Positions 33,434 through 41,149 of a DNA stretch of 45,363 nucleotides are shown piece by piece (position 1 is the first letter of the stretch; every line of letters begins with the position of its first letter). The stretch lies in the IMG/VR virus record IMGVR_UViG_3300010885_074422, positions 1 through 45,363 of that record; one strand, 5' to 3'. Below the pieces are notes generated by a model, which was given only the letters and a program-made list of their open reading frames with translations, was not told the origin of the DNA and made no database searches. A program made the translations under genes and the position numbers. The stretch comes from a virus.

Positions 33434-33615
33434 TGACCGCAAAAGTCAAGCAAAAAATTACTGCTGATTATGTGCTTGACTTATACTTGGAAAGCAAATC
33501 ACGTAAAGGTAAGGAGTCTTCAGTCCTGTTTAACGCTGCTTGTACTTTAAGCCAGCATCTTAATGAATGGTTAGTTGTACCTGAAGAGATCTGCAAAATA
33601 AAAAAGAAATCTTGA
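33433..33615 (+). CDS. Small helical protein, unknown
   Basis: 60 residues, basic, mostly helical (ADYVLDLYLESKSRKGKESS). It is coupled to the preceding gene by a one-base stop/start overlap, which is the main reason to call it. No recognisable motif. Confidence 0.5.
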   Translation: MTAKVKQKITADYVLDLYLESKSRKGKESSVLFNAACTLSQHLNEWLVVPEEICKIKKKS

Positions 33616-33645
33616 ATTTATTTAATATTCATTTATTATCATTTA

Positions 33646-34101
33646 ATGGTAATTGATAAAATTATTGTACCTTGGGAAGAAATACACACAACAGTTGAAT
33701 CAATTCATTCTACTACAGAAGCAAATGACGTAGGCGATATTGCCATTATTGGTATTAGTCGCGGCGGGTTAATTCCTGCCGTATTACTATCCCAATTAAA
33801 AAACAATAGCTCTGTATATACAGTAGGTATAAAAAGCTATTCTGGTAATAAGAGAAATAAAGATTTTGTCTATCAAACCCCTTCAATAGAAACACTTAAA
33901 GAATATAAAACACTATATTTAGTTGATGATATTTGTGATACAGGCTTAACCTTTAAACATTTGACAGAAAAATATTTTACCGAGTTAAATCTAAAAACAA
34001 TTTCACTTTTTTACAGGTCAAACAGTCTATATTCGCCAGATTATTATGGTACTAAGCTTTTGGACGAATCTTGGGTTGTTTTTCCATGGGAAAAAGAATA
34101 A
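33646..34101 (+). CDS. Phosphoribosyltransferase (xanthine/guanine type)
   Basis: 151 residues. The PRPP loop is YLVDDICDTGLTFK (Asp94, Asp95, Asp98-Thr-Gly). GISRGGLIPAVLLSQ and the C-terminal WVVFPWEKE are typical of Gpt/xanthine-type purine phosphoribosyltransferases. It would salvage a purine base onto PRPP, supporting nucleotide supply along with NrdAB and the deaminases. A Rho-independent-type terminator follows at 34120-34142. Confidence 0.83.
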   Translation: MVIDKIIVPWEEIHTTVESIHSTTEANDVGDIAIIGISRGGLIPAVLLSQLKNNSSVYTVGIKSYSGNKRNKDFVYQTPSIETLKEYKTLYLVDDICDTGLTFKHLTEKYFTELNLKTISLFYRSNSLYSPDYYGTKLLDESWVVFPWEKE

Positions 34102-34119
34102 ATATAAAATCTATTAACC

Positions 34120-34142
34120 AGGCTTTTCAGCCTATTTTTTTT
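34120..34142 (+). terminator. Intrinsic terminator directly before the wall-enzyme start codon
   Basis: Stem AGGCT/AGCCT with loop TTTC (34120-34133) followed after one A by eight T residues (34135-34142). The T run touches the ATG at 34143. It lies just downstream of the phosphoribosyltransferase stop (34101) and of a late motif AATAAATA (34097-34104). Confidence 0.65.
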
Positions 34143-34715
34143 ATGAAAATAAACAACAAAATACACAAGCTAGGAACACTACTCGTCATATTATTTCTGT
34201 CGACAATATCTTTTTGTGTCACAGAATATAAGGAAAGGCAAAAGAATATATCTGATCTAAGAGCAGAGTTGAAGTCACTTAACTCTGTAGAAGAAAAAAA
34301 AGCTGCTAAAAATATAATTATAAAGAATGAAGGTGTTAAATTCAACGATACCTTTATACCTAAAACTAATAGTAAAGATTTTAAAGTACTTACAGTTAGA
34401 TTAACTGTGTATTGGGCACGTGGCGGTGATACTGATAGAGATAGTGCCAGAAAAAAAAGTTCTACAGGTTATACCTTAAAACAGGGTGAATCTATAGCTG
34501 TAGATCCACGCATTATCCCTTATACTAAAGAGGTAATTATACCTAATGTAGGGTTAGTTAAGGCCGTTGATACAGGTACAGCAGTCAAAGAGAAGAAAGC
34601 TTCAAACGGAAAACTACCAGTTATAGATATATTCTTCGAAAATAAAAAAGATGCAATGTCTTTTGCCTATAATAACCCTAAAGTAGTTAAGGTAGCTGTA
34701 TTAAATAACATGTGA
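34143..34715 (+). CDS. 3D-domain (double-psi barrel) cell-wall protein with N-terminal anchor
   Basis: 190 residues from ATG 34143; the frame is open to ATG 34071, but that start would put 24 residues, read through a terminator hairpin, in front of a good signal sequence. The N-terminus MKINNKIHKLGTLLVILFLS is a signal anchor or signal peptide. A short coiled coil (residues 28-58) follows. Then comes a 3D domain with its three Asp: Asp121 (SIAVDPRIIP), Asp143 (VKAVDTGTAV) and Asp162 (VIDIFFENK). 3D domains occur in lytic transglycosylases (MltA, YocH). With the next gene it forms a peptidoglycan-attack pair. Confidence 0.75.
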   Translation: MKINNKIHKLGTLLVILFLSTISFCVTEYKERQKNISDLRAELKSLNSVEEKKAAKNIIIKNEGVKFNDTFIPKTNSKDFKVLTVRLTVYWARGGDTDRDSARKKSSTGYTLKQGESIAVDPRIIPYTKEVIIPNVGLVKAVDTGTAVKEKKASNGKLPVIDIFFENKKDAMSFAYNNPKVVKVAVLNNM

Positions 34716-35215
34716 AGTTTAATAAAATAGTTAAAGAATTATTAGAACAAGCTCAAATACCACCTACACCACCTGCTTACATACAGCAGCTTGATTTGTC
34801 AGAAAGAGATAAAGATATTCTAGCGACCTTACTAGTTAAAGAAGCTGGTGGAGAACAAGACTACGTCTCCGGTATGGCTGGTGTAATGAATGTAATATAT
34901 AATAGAGCAAAAGGTAATCCTAAAGATTTTGTTAGAGAAGCAACAAAAAAACTACAGTTCAGTGCATTTAATAATATTAAAACGCCTGAGCAAATGAATC
35001 AGCTTATAGCCAGCTCTAAATCTCACAAAGCATTTAATTCAGCAAAACAATTAGTACAATCCGCTATTCAAGGTAAATTAACAGATATAACATCAAAATC
35101 AACGCATTATTTTGCAGCTTCAGGGCCTAATAGGATTAATGCTCCAAGATGGGCTGATCCTTATAAAGAAACAAATAAAATAGGCCATCACCAGTTTTAT
35201 AGAGATATAAGATAA
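34712..35215 (+). CDS. Cell-wall hydrolase, SleB (Hydrolase_2) type
   Basis: 167 residues from GTG 34712, which overlaps the previous stop. The SleB-type catalytic region reads LVKEAGGEQDYVSGMAGVMN (Glu44) then VIYNRA, KLQFSAFN, and late STHYFAASGPN, WADP and IGHHQFYRD. This family cleaves peptidoglycan glycan strands. The N-terminus MKFNKIVKELLEQAQIPP is separate from the enzyme domain and resembles that of the protein at 35216-35416. There is no export signal, so it needs another route: a holin, or packing into the virion. Confidence 0.83.
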   Translation: MKFNKIVKELLEQAQIPPTPPAYIQQLDLSERDKDILATLLVKEAGGEQDYVSGMAGVMNVIYNRAKGNPKDFVREATKKLQFSAFNNIKTPEQMNQLIASSKSHKAFNSAKQLVQSAIQGKLTDITSKSTHYFAASGPNRINAPRWADPYKETNKIGHHQFYRDIR

Positions 35216-35416
35216 TTATTTTTTCTTCTTTTTTGGAAGTTTTATTAAAATCTGTTCTCCGGCGTCAGGCGCTATTCCCGGGGTATTTGCACCTTTAAAC
35301 CCTCTAGGTTGTGCCCCTCTAAAATTAACATTTGGACCGTATCCTTGGACATGCTTAACCTTGGGTGGTATATTAAAATCTTCTAATAACTTTAAATATA
35401 TTTCGTCAAACTTCAT
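35216..35416 (-). CDS. Small basic protein with LLE-type N-terminus
   Basis: 66 residues, starting MKFDEIYLKLLEDFNIPPKV and ending ILIKLPKKKKK. The middle is Gly/Pro/Arg-rich and probably unstructured. The N-terminus parallels that of the SleB-type enzyme (MKF..I...LLE....PP). Its stop directly abuts that of the hydrolase gene, convergently. It follows the S74 fibre gene with an 11-bp overlap. A capsid-internal DNA-binding protein is a possible role. Confidence 0.6.
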   Translation of the reverse strand: MKFDEIYLKLLEDFNIPPKVKHVQGYGPNVNFRGAQPRGFKGANTPGIAPDAGEQILIKLPKKKKK

Positions 35417-37145
35417 TTTTTAAGATAGATACTTCCTTCTTCAACTCTTTAATCTGAACAGAAAGATTTTTTATTGATTCAATTAATAAAGGAATTAACG
35501 CATCATAGTTTACACCCTTAATATTATCAGGTCTATCTTCCACTGCATCAGGCAATACAGATTCAACTTCTTGTGCAATTACTCCATAGCTATTTTTACC
35601 ATTAAGATGACTAGGAGCTTTTTCATTAAATGTAAATGAATATCCCGTTATTCTTTCAACTTTATCAAGAGGATTTTGTATTGCTAGTAAATTATTTTTA
35701 ATAGTTTTATCAGAAGGTGTATAATATGCTATGATATCGCCAGCCGCTGTGATACTACTATTTGAGGCAATACTACCTGCCACTAATGCGTTTGATACAG
35801 ATATGCTACTGCTAGAAATTGACCCTGTAGTGTTAATAATTGTTGCTGCAAAAGTACCGGAAGAAGAAATATCTTTTGTAATAATAGAATTTGACACTGT
35901 AACGTTTGTAGCATTTATATTACCGCTTGCAACAATATTACCACCAACAATACAACTCCCATTTATAGTAACATTATTGGTTGTGATTGAAGAGGAGTTT
36001 ATGCTATTAGATGCTGTAAGATTAGATGCGGCTATGTTTGTTGTGACGCTAATACTATTTGCAGCTAGACTACCCGTGATCGTCGCGCTTGCACCGTTTA
36101 ACCCGGCGCTAGCGGTGATATTGTTTGCATTTATATTTCCGCTTGACGATATACTACCAACAGCTAAGCTGCCATTTGCAACAATATTTCCTGTTGTTAC
36201 ATTACCGGAAGCTATTAAGCTACCAGCTGTAATAGCTCCAGAAATATTAAGTGCTGCACCCCGTATACTATTACTGGCTACGATACTAGCGCCTGTTATA
36301 TTCGATGTTGTCGTTAGAGTGCTTGAAATAACAACAGGTGTTTTAAACAATATGCCGGATGTATCAAAATTAGCAAAATCTGTATCAATAGAAAATACAG
36401 GCGGGTCTATAAAATCGTTAATATATATACCATTAGTATAAGCATATCTTGGAGCAGATACACCAGGATTATAGGGAGGGTTAATAATCGGTCTTAGTAT
36501 TGGGGCCAAAATATTGGCTAAAGTTACAAAGGTTATATCTTGAGGAGTCCCGGCAACAGTAAGTCTGCCTTTAACCGTATCCGGTGGCATTATATATAAC
36601 ATGTCATTTACAATAGAATTGTTTTTAACTTGAAGCGTGTCAAAAGTAAACGTTAATCCAGGGCCAGGTTCGGCAACTCTAATAGTTTCTTTATTATTGA
36701 CTCCGCCTATACGCTCTAATCCTCTACCAATGGCAGTAGGCGAAAAATAATTACCATTTAAACTATTAGTTCTTACTGATAGCGTATCTATTGTCTTTGT
36801 AATTGTATTATTATCAGCTTGAATATTAATGCCTATCGGTGCCCAACTAGATCTTAAATTATAATTAGCACCCGTTAAAGCGTACAAAATATTGGTAGTT
36901 GTATCATAAACTAAATCGTTAACGAGTGGCGCTAAGGTTGTAGGTATATTTGAAGCTAGTGCACCAAAACCATAAAACCCTAGAAATTTTGTTCCTACAG
37001 AAATTCCTCCTACTGTCTGGCCATCACCTATATATAACCGTTTAGAGTCTATGGTAAAACCAGGTTCTCCTGATGTTAACAAAAGACCCTCCCGCTCTAA
37101 TTCAGTACCTCTACGAAATATTATTCTTGTTATTGGGTCGGGCAT
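35406..37145 (-). CDS. Second tail fibre with S74 intramolecular chaperone
   Basis: 579 residues. The N-terminus TRIIFRRGTELEREGLLLTS then GEPGFTIDSKRLYIGDGQ is the phage-tail attachment domain seen in Mtd-like and other fibres. Residues ~270-470 are short Asn/Ser/Thr/Ile/Ala repeats of a trimeric beta-helix. The C-terminus is S74: YTPSDKTIKNNLLAI (Ser478, Lys483), YSFTFNEKA, YGVIAQEVESVLPDAV and YDALIPLLIESIKNL. The chaperone is expected to self-cleave after trimerisation. Its shaft is unlike that of the fibre at 21033, so this is a separate fibre, not a duplicate. Confidence 0.92.
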   Translation of the reverse strand: MPDPITRIIFRRGTELEREGLLLTSGEPGFTIDSKRLYIGDGQTVGGISVGTKFLGFYGFGALASNIPTTLAPLVNDLVYDTTTNILYALTGANYNLRSSWAPIGINIQADNNTITKTIDTLSVRTNSLNGNYFSPTAIGRGLERIGGVNNKETIRVAEPGPGLTFTFDTLQVKNNSIVNDMLYIMPPDTVKGRLTVAGTPQDITFVTLANILAPILRPIINPPYNPGVSAPRYAYTNGIYINDFIDPPVFSIDTDFANFDTSGILFKTPVVISSTLTTTSNITGASIVASNSIRGAALNISGAITAGSLIASGNVTTGNIVANGSLAVGSISSSGNINANNITASAGLNGASATITGSLAANSISVTTNIAASNLTASNSINSSSITTNNVTINGSCIVGGNIVASGNINATNVTVSNSIITKDISSSGTFAATIINTTGSISSSSISVSNALVAGSIASNSSITAAGDIIAYYTPSDKTIKNNLLAIQNPLDKVERITGYSFTFNEKAPSHLNGKNSYGVIAQEVESVLPDAVEDRPDNIKGVNYDALIPLLIESIKNLSVQIKELKKEVSILKNEV

Positions 37146-37189
37146 AGTATAGTATTATATATTTAGTGAATTTGATTTATTTACCTTAG

Positions 37190-37197
37190 TATTTATA
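37190..37197 (-). promoter_or_regulatory. Late promoter motif TATAAATA (minus strand)
   Basis: Minus-strand TATAAATA ends 44 nt before the fibre ATG at 37145. A second, weaker ACTAAATA (37160-37167) ends 14 nt before it. Both lie in the divergent gap 37146-37208. Confidence 0.55.
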
Positions 37198-37208
37198 ATG
37201 TCCATAAT

Positions 37209-37739
37209 ATGAAAGGATTACACATATCTTGTATTGTTACTGGTGAAGAGAAGTACTTAAATAGCAGTAGTCTTCAAAATAAACTTAAAAAATTTGGTAC
37301 ACAGGAGATTTTAGAGAAATACTACGTATCAAAACCTGCGGCAAAGCTGTTAAAACAAGGCCTTAGTATAGAAGAAGTTAGATCTAAGTTAAAGAGTAAT
37401 CTCAAAACTGGTGTAGATTATGAAGTTTTATTTAAACTTAAACTACTAAAGAAAAATAAAAATAGAAAACCCCACCTCAATAAAGAAGAACTAAAGATTC
37501 AACAGCAGCAAACCGAAAAAAATGAAAGAGAATGGCACTCTTTAAAAGAAAAAATGTCTGAATGTAAGAAGACATGGGTCGAAGCTATGACAGGGGGCCC
37601 TAATAGGTGCCAGGTACCATATGGTGGTACCTGTATCAGACCGGATGTGTATTATGATAACGAGGGAAATAGGGAAGGAAGGTGTAAGCCTTGCCCTTAC
37701 AACGAGCATTGCTTATGTACTGACAAAGAGGTTATATGA
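37209..37739 (+). CDS. Unknown protein with paralogous N-domain and Cys-rich C-domain
   Basis: 176 residues. The first ~65 residues (ISCIVTGEEKYLN, then LKQGLSIEEVRSKLK) match those of the next gene. The central part is a charged helix. The C-terminal 50 residues hold seven Cys (RCQVPYGGTCIRPD, GRCKPCPYNEHCLCTD), a likely zinc-binding module. The pattern 'C(I/V).TG....' followed by 'GLS.EE(V/I)R.KL' occurs in small marine phage proteins of unknown function. Coupled by ATGA to the following gene. Confidence 0.6.
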   Translation: MKGLHISCIVTGEEKYLNSSSLQNKLKKFGTQEILEKYYVSKPAAKLLKQGLSIEEVRSKLKSNLKTGVDYEVLFKLKLLKKNKNRKPHLNKEELKIQQQQTEKNEREWHSLKEKMSECKKTWVEAMTGGPNRCQVPYGGTCIRPDVYYDNEGNREGRCKPCPYNEHCLCTDKEVI

Positions 37740-38077
37740 AGACACGTAAATTAAAATGCGTTATTACAGGTCGAGTTTTAACTGCCACCATAGATTATTA
37801 CAATAAAAAGCTAGAGAAAGCTGGTTCAGAATCCGAACTTCAAAGAACTTATATTTGTAAAGAAGCAAAAGAGCTTTTATTAAAGGGGTTAAAAGTGGAA
37901 GAAATCAGACAGAAAATTGGTGTAGAACAGAATCTACCTGAAATAGACAAGGATATCGTTGACAGTATTATTAAAAATGAGTATGGAATTATTAGAAACA
38001 CCATGTTCTCTGGCTTGACATCATTTACACATCAAGAAACCGATCCTGATGTGGTAAGCTTTATAAATAATATATGA
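37736..38077 (+). CDS. Paralogue of the preceding N-domain, unknown
   Basis: 113 residues. KCVITGRVLTATIDYYNKKL, then ELLLKGLKVEEIRQKI, aligns without large gaps to the N-domain of 37209-37739. The Cys-rich end is replaced by a different 50-residue tail. ATGA overlaps at both ends make a four-gene coupled series from 37209 to 38304. Function unknown. Confidence 0.6.
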   Translation: MKTRKLKCVITGRVLTATIDYYNKKLEKAGSESELQRTYICKEAKELLLKGLKVEEIRQKIGVEQNLPEIDKDIVDSIIKNEYGIIRNTMFSGLTSFTHQETDPDVVSFINNI

Positions 38078-38304
38078 TTCCTAGTGAGAGAAACTTTACA
38101 GTAGTTTCAACAGGTGATACACTTAAGTGTATAGATGCTTTTACAGGTACACAGTTTAATACCTATAGATTGGGCGGAATGCTTGTATCTGGACCCGTTG
38201 TAACAGGTGATAGAGCAACCATTGTTATTCGAAAAGGCAACACTAATCACGGTATAGTTTTAGCACTACCTTCATTCATGCAGACATCAACATTCAGTGC
38301 TTAA
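38074..38304 (+). CDS. Single-blade PQQ/BamB-like beta protein
   Basis: 76 residues: TGDTLKCIDAFTGTQFNTYR, then GGMLVSGPVVTGDRATIVIR and GIVLALP. This matches one blade of a PQQ-type propeller ('ALDA.TG...W....G.....P.V..G.VYV....G..YAL'). A lone blade cannot close a propeller, so it must oligomerise or act as a small beta-sheet decoration. Coupled to the gene before it. Confidence 0.55.
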   Translation: MIPSERNFTVVSTGDTLKCIDAFTGTQFNTYRLGGMLVSGPVVTGDRATIVIRKGNTNHGIVLALPSFMQTSTFSA

Positions 38305-38343
38305 TTTACTTGCATTACACTTTCTTTATCTTATTATTCCTAT

Positions 38344-38832
38344 ATGGAGATATTAATAGATCATAGCTTGGTGGAAAATGCACCAGTAAATGAATACCCT
38401 GTATTAGACGATTCATTTAAAAGCGGTTTTTTTGTTGGACATATTATTAAAAATAAATACGACGAGGAAAGATTTTCCATAGATAAAAAAATCTTATCAA
38501 AAAGAGCATTATTTAATTCAAATAACGGTCCATATAAATTATATGGCCATTTTCAAAATAAAGGAACAGACAATCAGCTGATTAATAAATTAGTTAATAC
38601 ACCGCCACAAAATATAGGAGAATACAGCTCCATACTTACTAGCTGCGGGCTTTCATGCTTAACATGCTTCCTGCACTTTACACCAGGCCTTTACCCAATA
38701 GATAATAGTTATATTGAAACATTCTTCTCACCCATGCAATTAGAGAATTTTTGTTGCAACAAAAGTGTTCCATCTTTTCAGCGCCTAGGGTATATTTATT
38801 TTTTTGCTATCGTTAATCATAACTTTCTATAA
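38344..38832 (+). CDS. Unknown protein (162 aa) upstream of nrdA
   Basis: Mixed sequence with a Cys cluster (SILTSCGLSCLTCF, NFCCNKS) and a hydrophobic, aromatic C-terminus (GYIYFFAIVNHNF). No domain recognised. A short inverted repeat (TTTCC/GGAAA, 38838-38852) follows it and might be a weak terminator, but there is no T run. Confidence 0.5.
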   Translation: MEILIDHSLVENAPVNEYPVLDDSFKSGFFVGHIIKNKYDEERFSIDKKILSKRALFNSNNGPYKLYGHFQNKGTDNQLINKLVNTPPQNIGEYSSILTSCGLSCLTCFLHFTPGLYPIDNSYIETFFSPMQLENFCCNKSVPSFQRLGYIYFFAIVNHNFL

Positions 38833-38867
38833 AAAAGTTTCCTTAATGGAAAGTTATATCAACTTAC

Positions 38868-38875
38868 GATAAATA
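38868..38875 (+). promoter_or_regulatory. Possible promoter motif GATAAATA before nrdA
   Basis: GATAAATA ends 17 nt before the nrdA ATG. The spacing is longer than for the other motifs in the window, leaving room for a short leader. nrd genes are normally early or middle in T4, so this match might be chance. Confidence 0.4.
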
Positions 38876-38892
38876 TAAAATAATTTTGTGGT

Positions 38893-41139
38893 ATGAGTAC
38901 TTTAATGGTAAAAAAAAGAGATGGGGTGCAGGAAAAATTTAATATAGAAAAAATTCATAAAGTTATTTCTTGGGCGACGGAGGGGTTTGAAAACGTTAGT
39001 CTTTCTGAGGTTGAAATTAATGCTAAAGTAAATATAGTAGACAATGTTACGACAAAAGAAATCCATCAGAGCATTATTGAGGCCGCGGCAAATCTTATTT
39101 CTATTGAAAAACCTAACTATCAATATGTCGCATCTCGTTTATTAAATTATCAATTAAGAAAAGATGTATGGGGTGGAAAACACCCTCCTCGTTTAATCGA
39201 GGCAATTAATAACGGGTTAAAAAGAAGAATTTATGATCCTGTAATTTTAGAGAAATATACAGAAGACGAAATAAACAAAATTGGTGAATTTATAGATCAT
39301 GATAGAGATTTTATTTTTACCTATGCTGGACTAAAACAGCTTTGTGACAAATATTTAATAAAAAATAGAGTTAGTAATGTTATTTACGAGACGCCACAAT
39401 TTGCTTATATTTTAATTGCTGCATATACGTTCTGTAATTACTCTAAGGATATAAGACTTAATTATGTAAAAAAGTTTTATGACGCCATATCTAAGCATAA
39501 AATAAATTTACCTACGCCAATAATGGCCGGTGTAAGAACAATTTCTCGTGGTTATGCTAGCTGTTGTTTGATTGGTGTTGATGACACCAAGGAATCAATC
39601 ACTGCGTCGGGCACGGCTGTCTCACTAGCAACTGCGAGCAGATGTGGTATTGGTATTGATATTTCGCGTATAAGGGCAATAGGCTCTTCGGTTAACGGCG
39701 GAAGCGTTGTGCATACAGGGTTAATACCTTTTTTAAAGATATATGAAGCCTCTGTAAAGGCATGGCAACAAAATTCTATTCGCGGTGGATCTGCAACTGT
39801 CAATGTTCAATGGTGGCATTACGAAATAGAAGATATTATTGTTTTAAAAAACAATGCAGGTACTGATGATAATCGTGTAAGAAAATTAGATTATACTGTT
39901 GGTATGTCTAAGCTTTTTTATGATAGGGTTATTAAAGATGAACAAATAACTCTTTTCTCGCCTCATGAAGTTCCTCAGCTATGGGAAGCCTGGGGTACAA
40001 CAAAATTCGATAAAATTTACGAGGAGTATGAGAATGATAGAAAGATAAAGTTCAAAAAGAAGATTTCCGCTAGAAAGCTATTCTCTCTTATTGTCAAGGA
40101 AAGAGTCGAAACCGGTAGAATTTATATCTTAAACGTAGATAGCGCTAACGAGCACGGTGCATGGCTTGATCAAGTCACTATGTCGAACTTGTGCACAGAA
40201 ATTATTCACCCCTACATTCCATTAAAAGATTTTCACGATAAAGAAGCAGAAATTGGTATGTGTATATTGTCTGCAGTTAATATGCTTGAAATAAAGAATT
40301 GGCACGAATTAGAAAAAATTTGCGAATTAATTGTAAGATTCCTGGATGAAATTATAGATATACAGGACTACTTTAATTATGCAGCAGAAAATTTTGCCAA
40401 AAAGCGTAGAAGCTTGGGTATTGGAATAACAAATTTAGCAGCATTCTTAGCTAAAAATAACCTCACCTATTCTTCTTCAAAGACATTGCCAGTTCTAGAT
40501 GAATGGATGGAACATTTTCAGTATTATTTGCTAAAAGCGAGTGTTCAGCTTGCTAAGGAAAAAGGCAAGTGTGAAAAATTTGAAAGAACGAAATACTCTA
40601 AAGGCATTCTACCAATAGACACATACAAAAAGAAAGTAAATGAACTAGTAAAAAGAAAATTAACTCTTGACTGGGAGGAATTACGCACAGAAATCAAAAC
40701 CCACGGCTTAAGACACAGCACAATGTCTGCTATCATGCCTTGTGAGTCTAGTTCTGTCATTCAGAACTCTACCAATGGTGTAGAGCCTATAAGATCGCTC
40801 ATCACATATAAAATGTCTAAGATGGGTAAGTTGCCTGTGTTAGTACCAGGGATAGGTAAGTATGATAATAACTACGAACTAGCTTTTACCCTACCTGATA
40901 ATATCGGATTAATTAACATAAATGCAGTATTACAAAAATATATTGATATGGCAATCTCTACTAACATATACTATAATTATAACCATTATTCAAACCATGT
41001 ATTACCCGATGCTAAAGTCATGAAAGAAATTATGTATGCGTATAGTACAGGTCTGATTAGCTTATATTACAATAATACAGATGATGGTGATAAAGAGCAG
41101 TCGCTAGATTCATGCGCGAGTGGTGCTTGTAAACTATAA
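38893..41139 (+). CDS. nrdA: Ribonucleotide reductase class Ia, alpha subunit
   Basis: 748 residues. Reduces ribonucleoside diphosphates to deoxy forms. An N-terminal ATP-cone is present (KKRDGVQEKFNIEKIHKVIS onwards, closely following E. coli). Active-site Cys pair partner in RGYASCCLIGVDD, thiyl-radical loop NLCTEIIHPY (Asn-x-Cys-x-Glu), the second Cys in CILSAVNM, MPCESSSVIQNSTNGVEPIR near the C-terminus and the swinging-arm end CASGACKL are all intact. The complete allosteric cone suggests dATP-regulated activity. nrdB follows 10 bp later. Confidence 0.97.
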   Translation: MSTLMVKKRDGVQEKFNIEKIHKVISWATEGFENVSLSEVEINAKVNIVDNVTTKEIHQSIIEAAANLISIEKPNYQYVASRLLNYQLRKDVWGGKHPPRLIEAINNGLKRRIYDPVILEKYTEDEINKIGEFIDHDRDFIFTYAGLKQLCDKYLIKNRVSNVIYETPQFAYILIAAYTFCNYSKDIRLNYVKKFYDAISKHKINLPTPIMAGVRTISRGYASCCLIGVDDTKESITASGTAVSLATASRCGIGIDISRIRAIGSSVNGGSVVHTGLIPFLKIYEASVKAWQQNSIRGGSATVNVQWWHYEIEDIIVLKNNAGTDDNRVRKLDYTVGMSKLFYDRVIKDEQITLFSPHEVPQLWEAWGTTKFDKIYEEYENDRKIKFKKKISARKLFSLIVKERVETGRIYILNVDSANEHGAWLDQVTMSNLCTEIIHPYIPLKDFHDKEAEIGMCILSAVNMLEIKNWHELEKICELIVRFLDEIIDIQDYFNYAAENFAKKRRSLGIGITNLAAFLAKNNLTYSSSKTLPVLDEWMEHFQYYLLKASVQLAKEKGKCEKFERTKYSKGILPIDTYKKKVNELVKRKLTLDWEELRTEIKTHGLRHSTMSAIMPCESSSVIQNSTNGVEPIRSLITYKMSKMGKLPVLVPGIGKYDNNYELAFTLPDNIGLININAVLQKYIDMAISTNIYYNYNHYSNHVLPDAKVMKEIMYAYSTGLISLYYNNTDDGDKEQSLDSCASGACKL

Positions 41140-41149
41140 TAAATAATGT

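Noticed and set aside
34071-34142. Upstream start for the 3D-domain protein
   Set aside because: It would overlap the phosphoribosyltransferase end, read through a terminator hairpin, and bury a good signal sequence 24 residues inside; ATG 34143 is more sensible.
35731-36441. Plus-strand ORF of 236 aa inside the S74 fibre gene
   Set aside because: It is the antisense shadow of a repetitive Asn/Ser/Thr fibre region; the Ile/Val/Ala/Pro-rich translation is what such codons give in reverse.
38821-38855. Inverted repeat AACTTTC/GAAAGTT as a terminator
   Set aside because: The loop is long and no T run follows; it may be chance in A/T-rich sequence.
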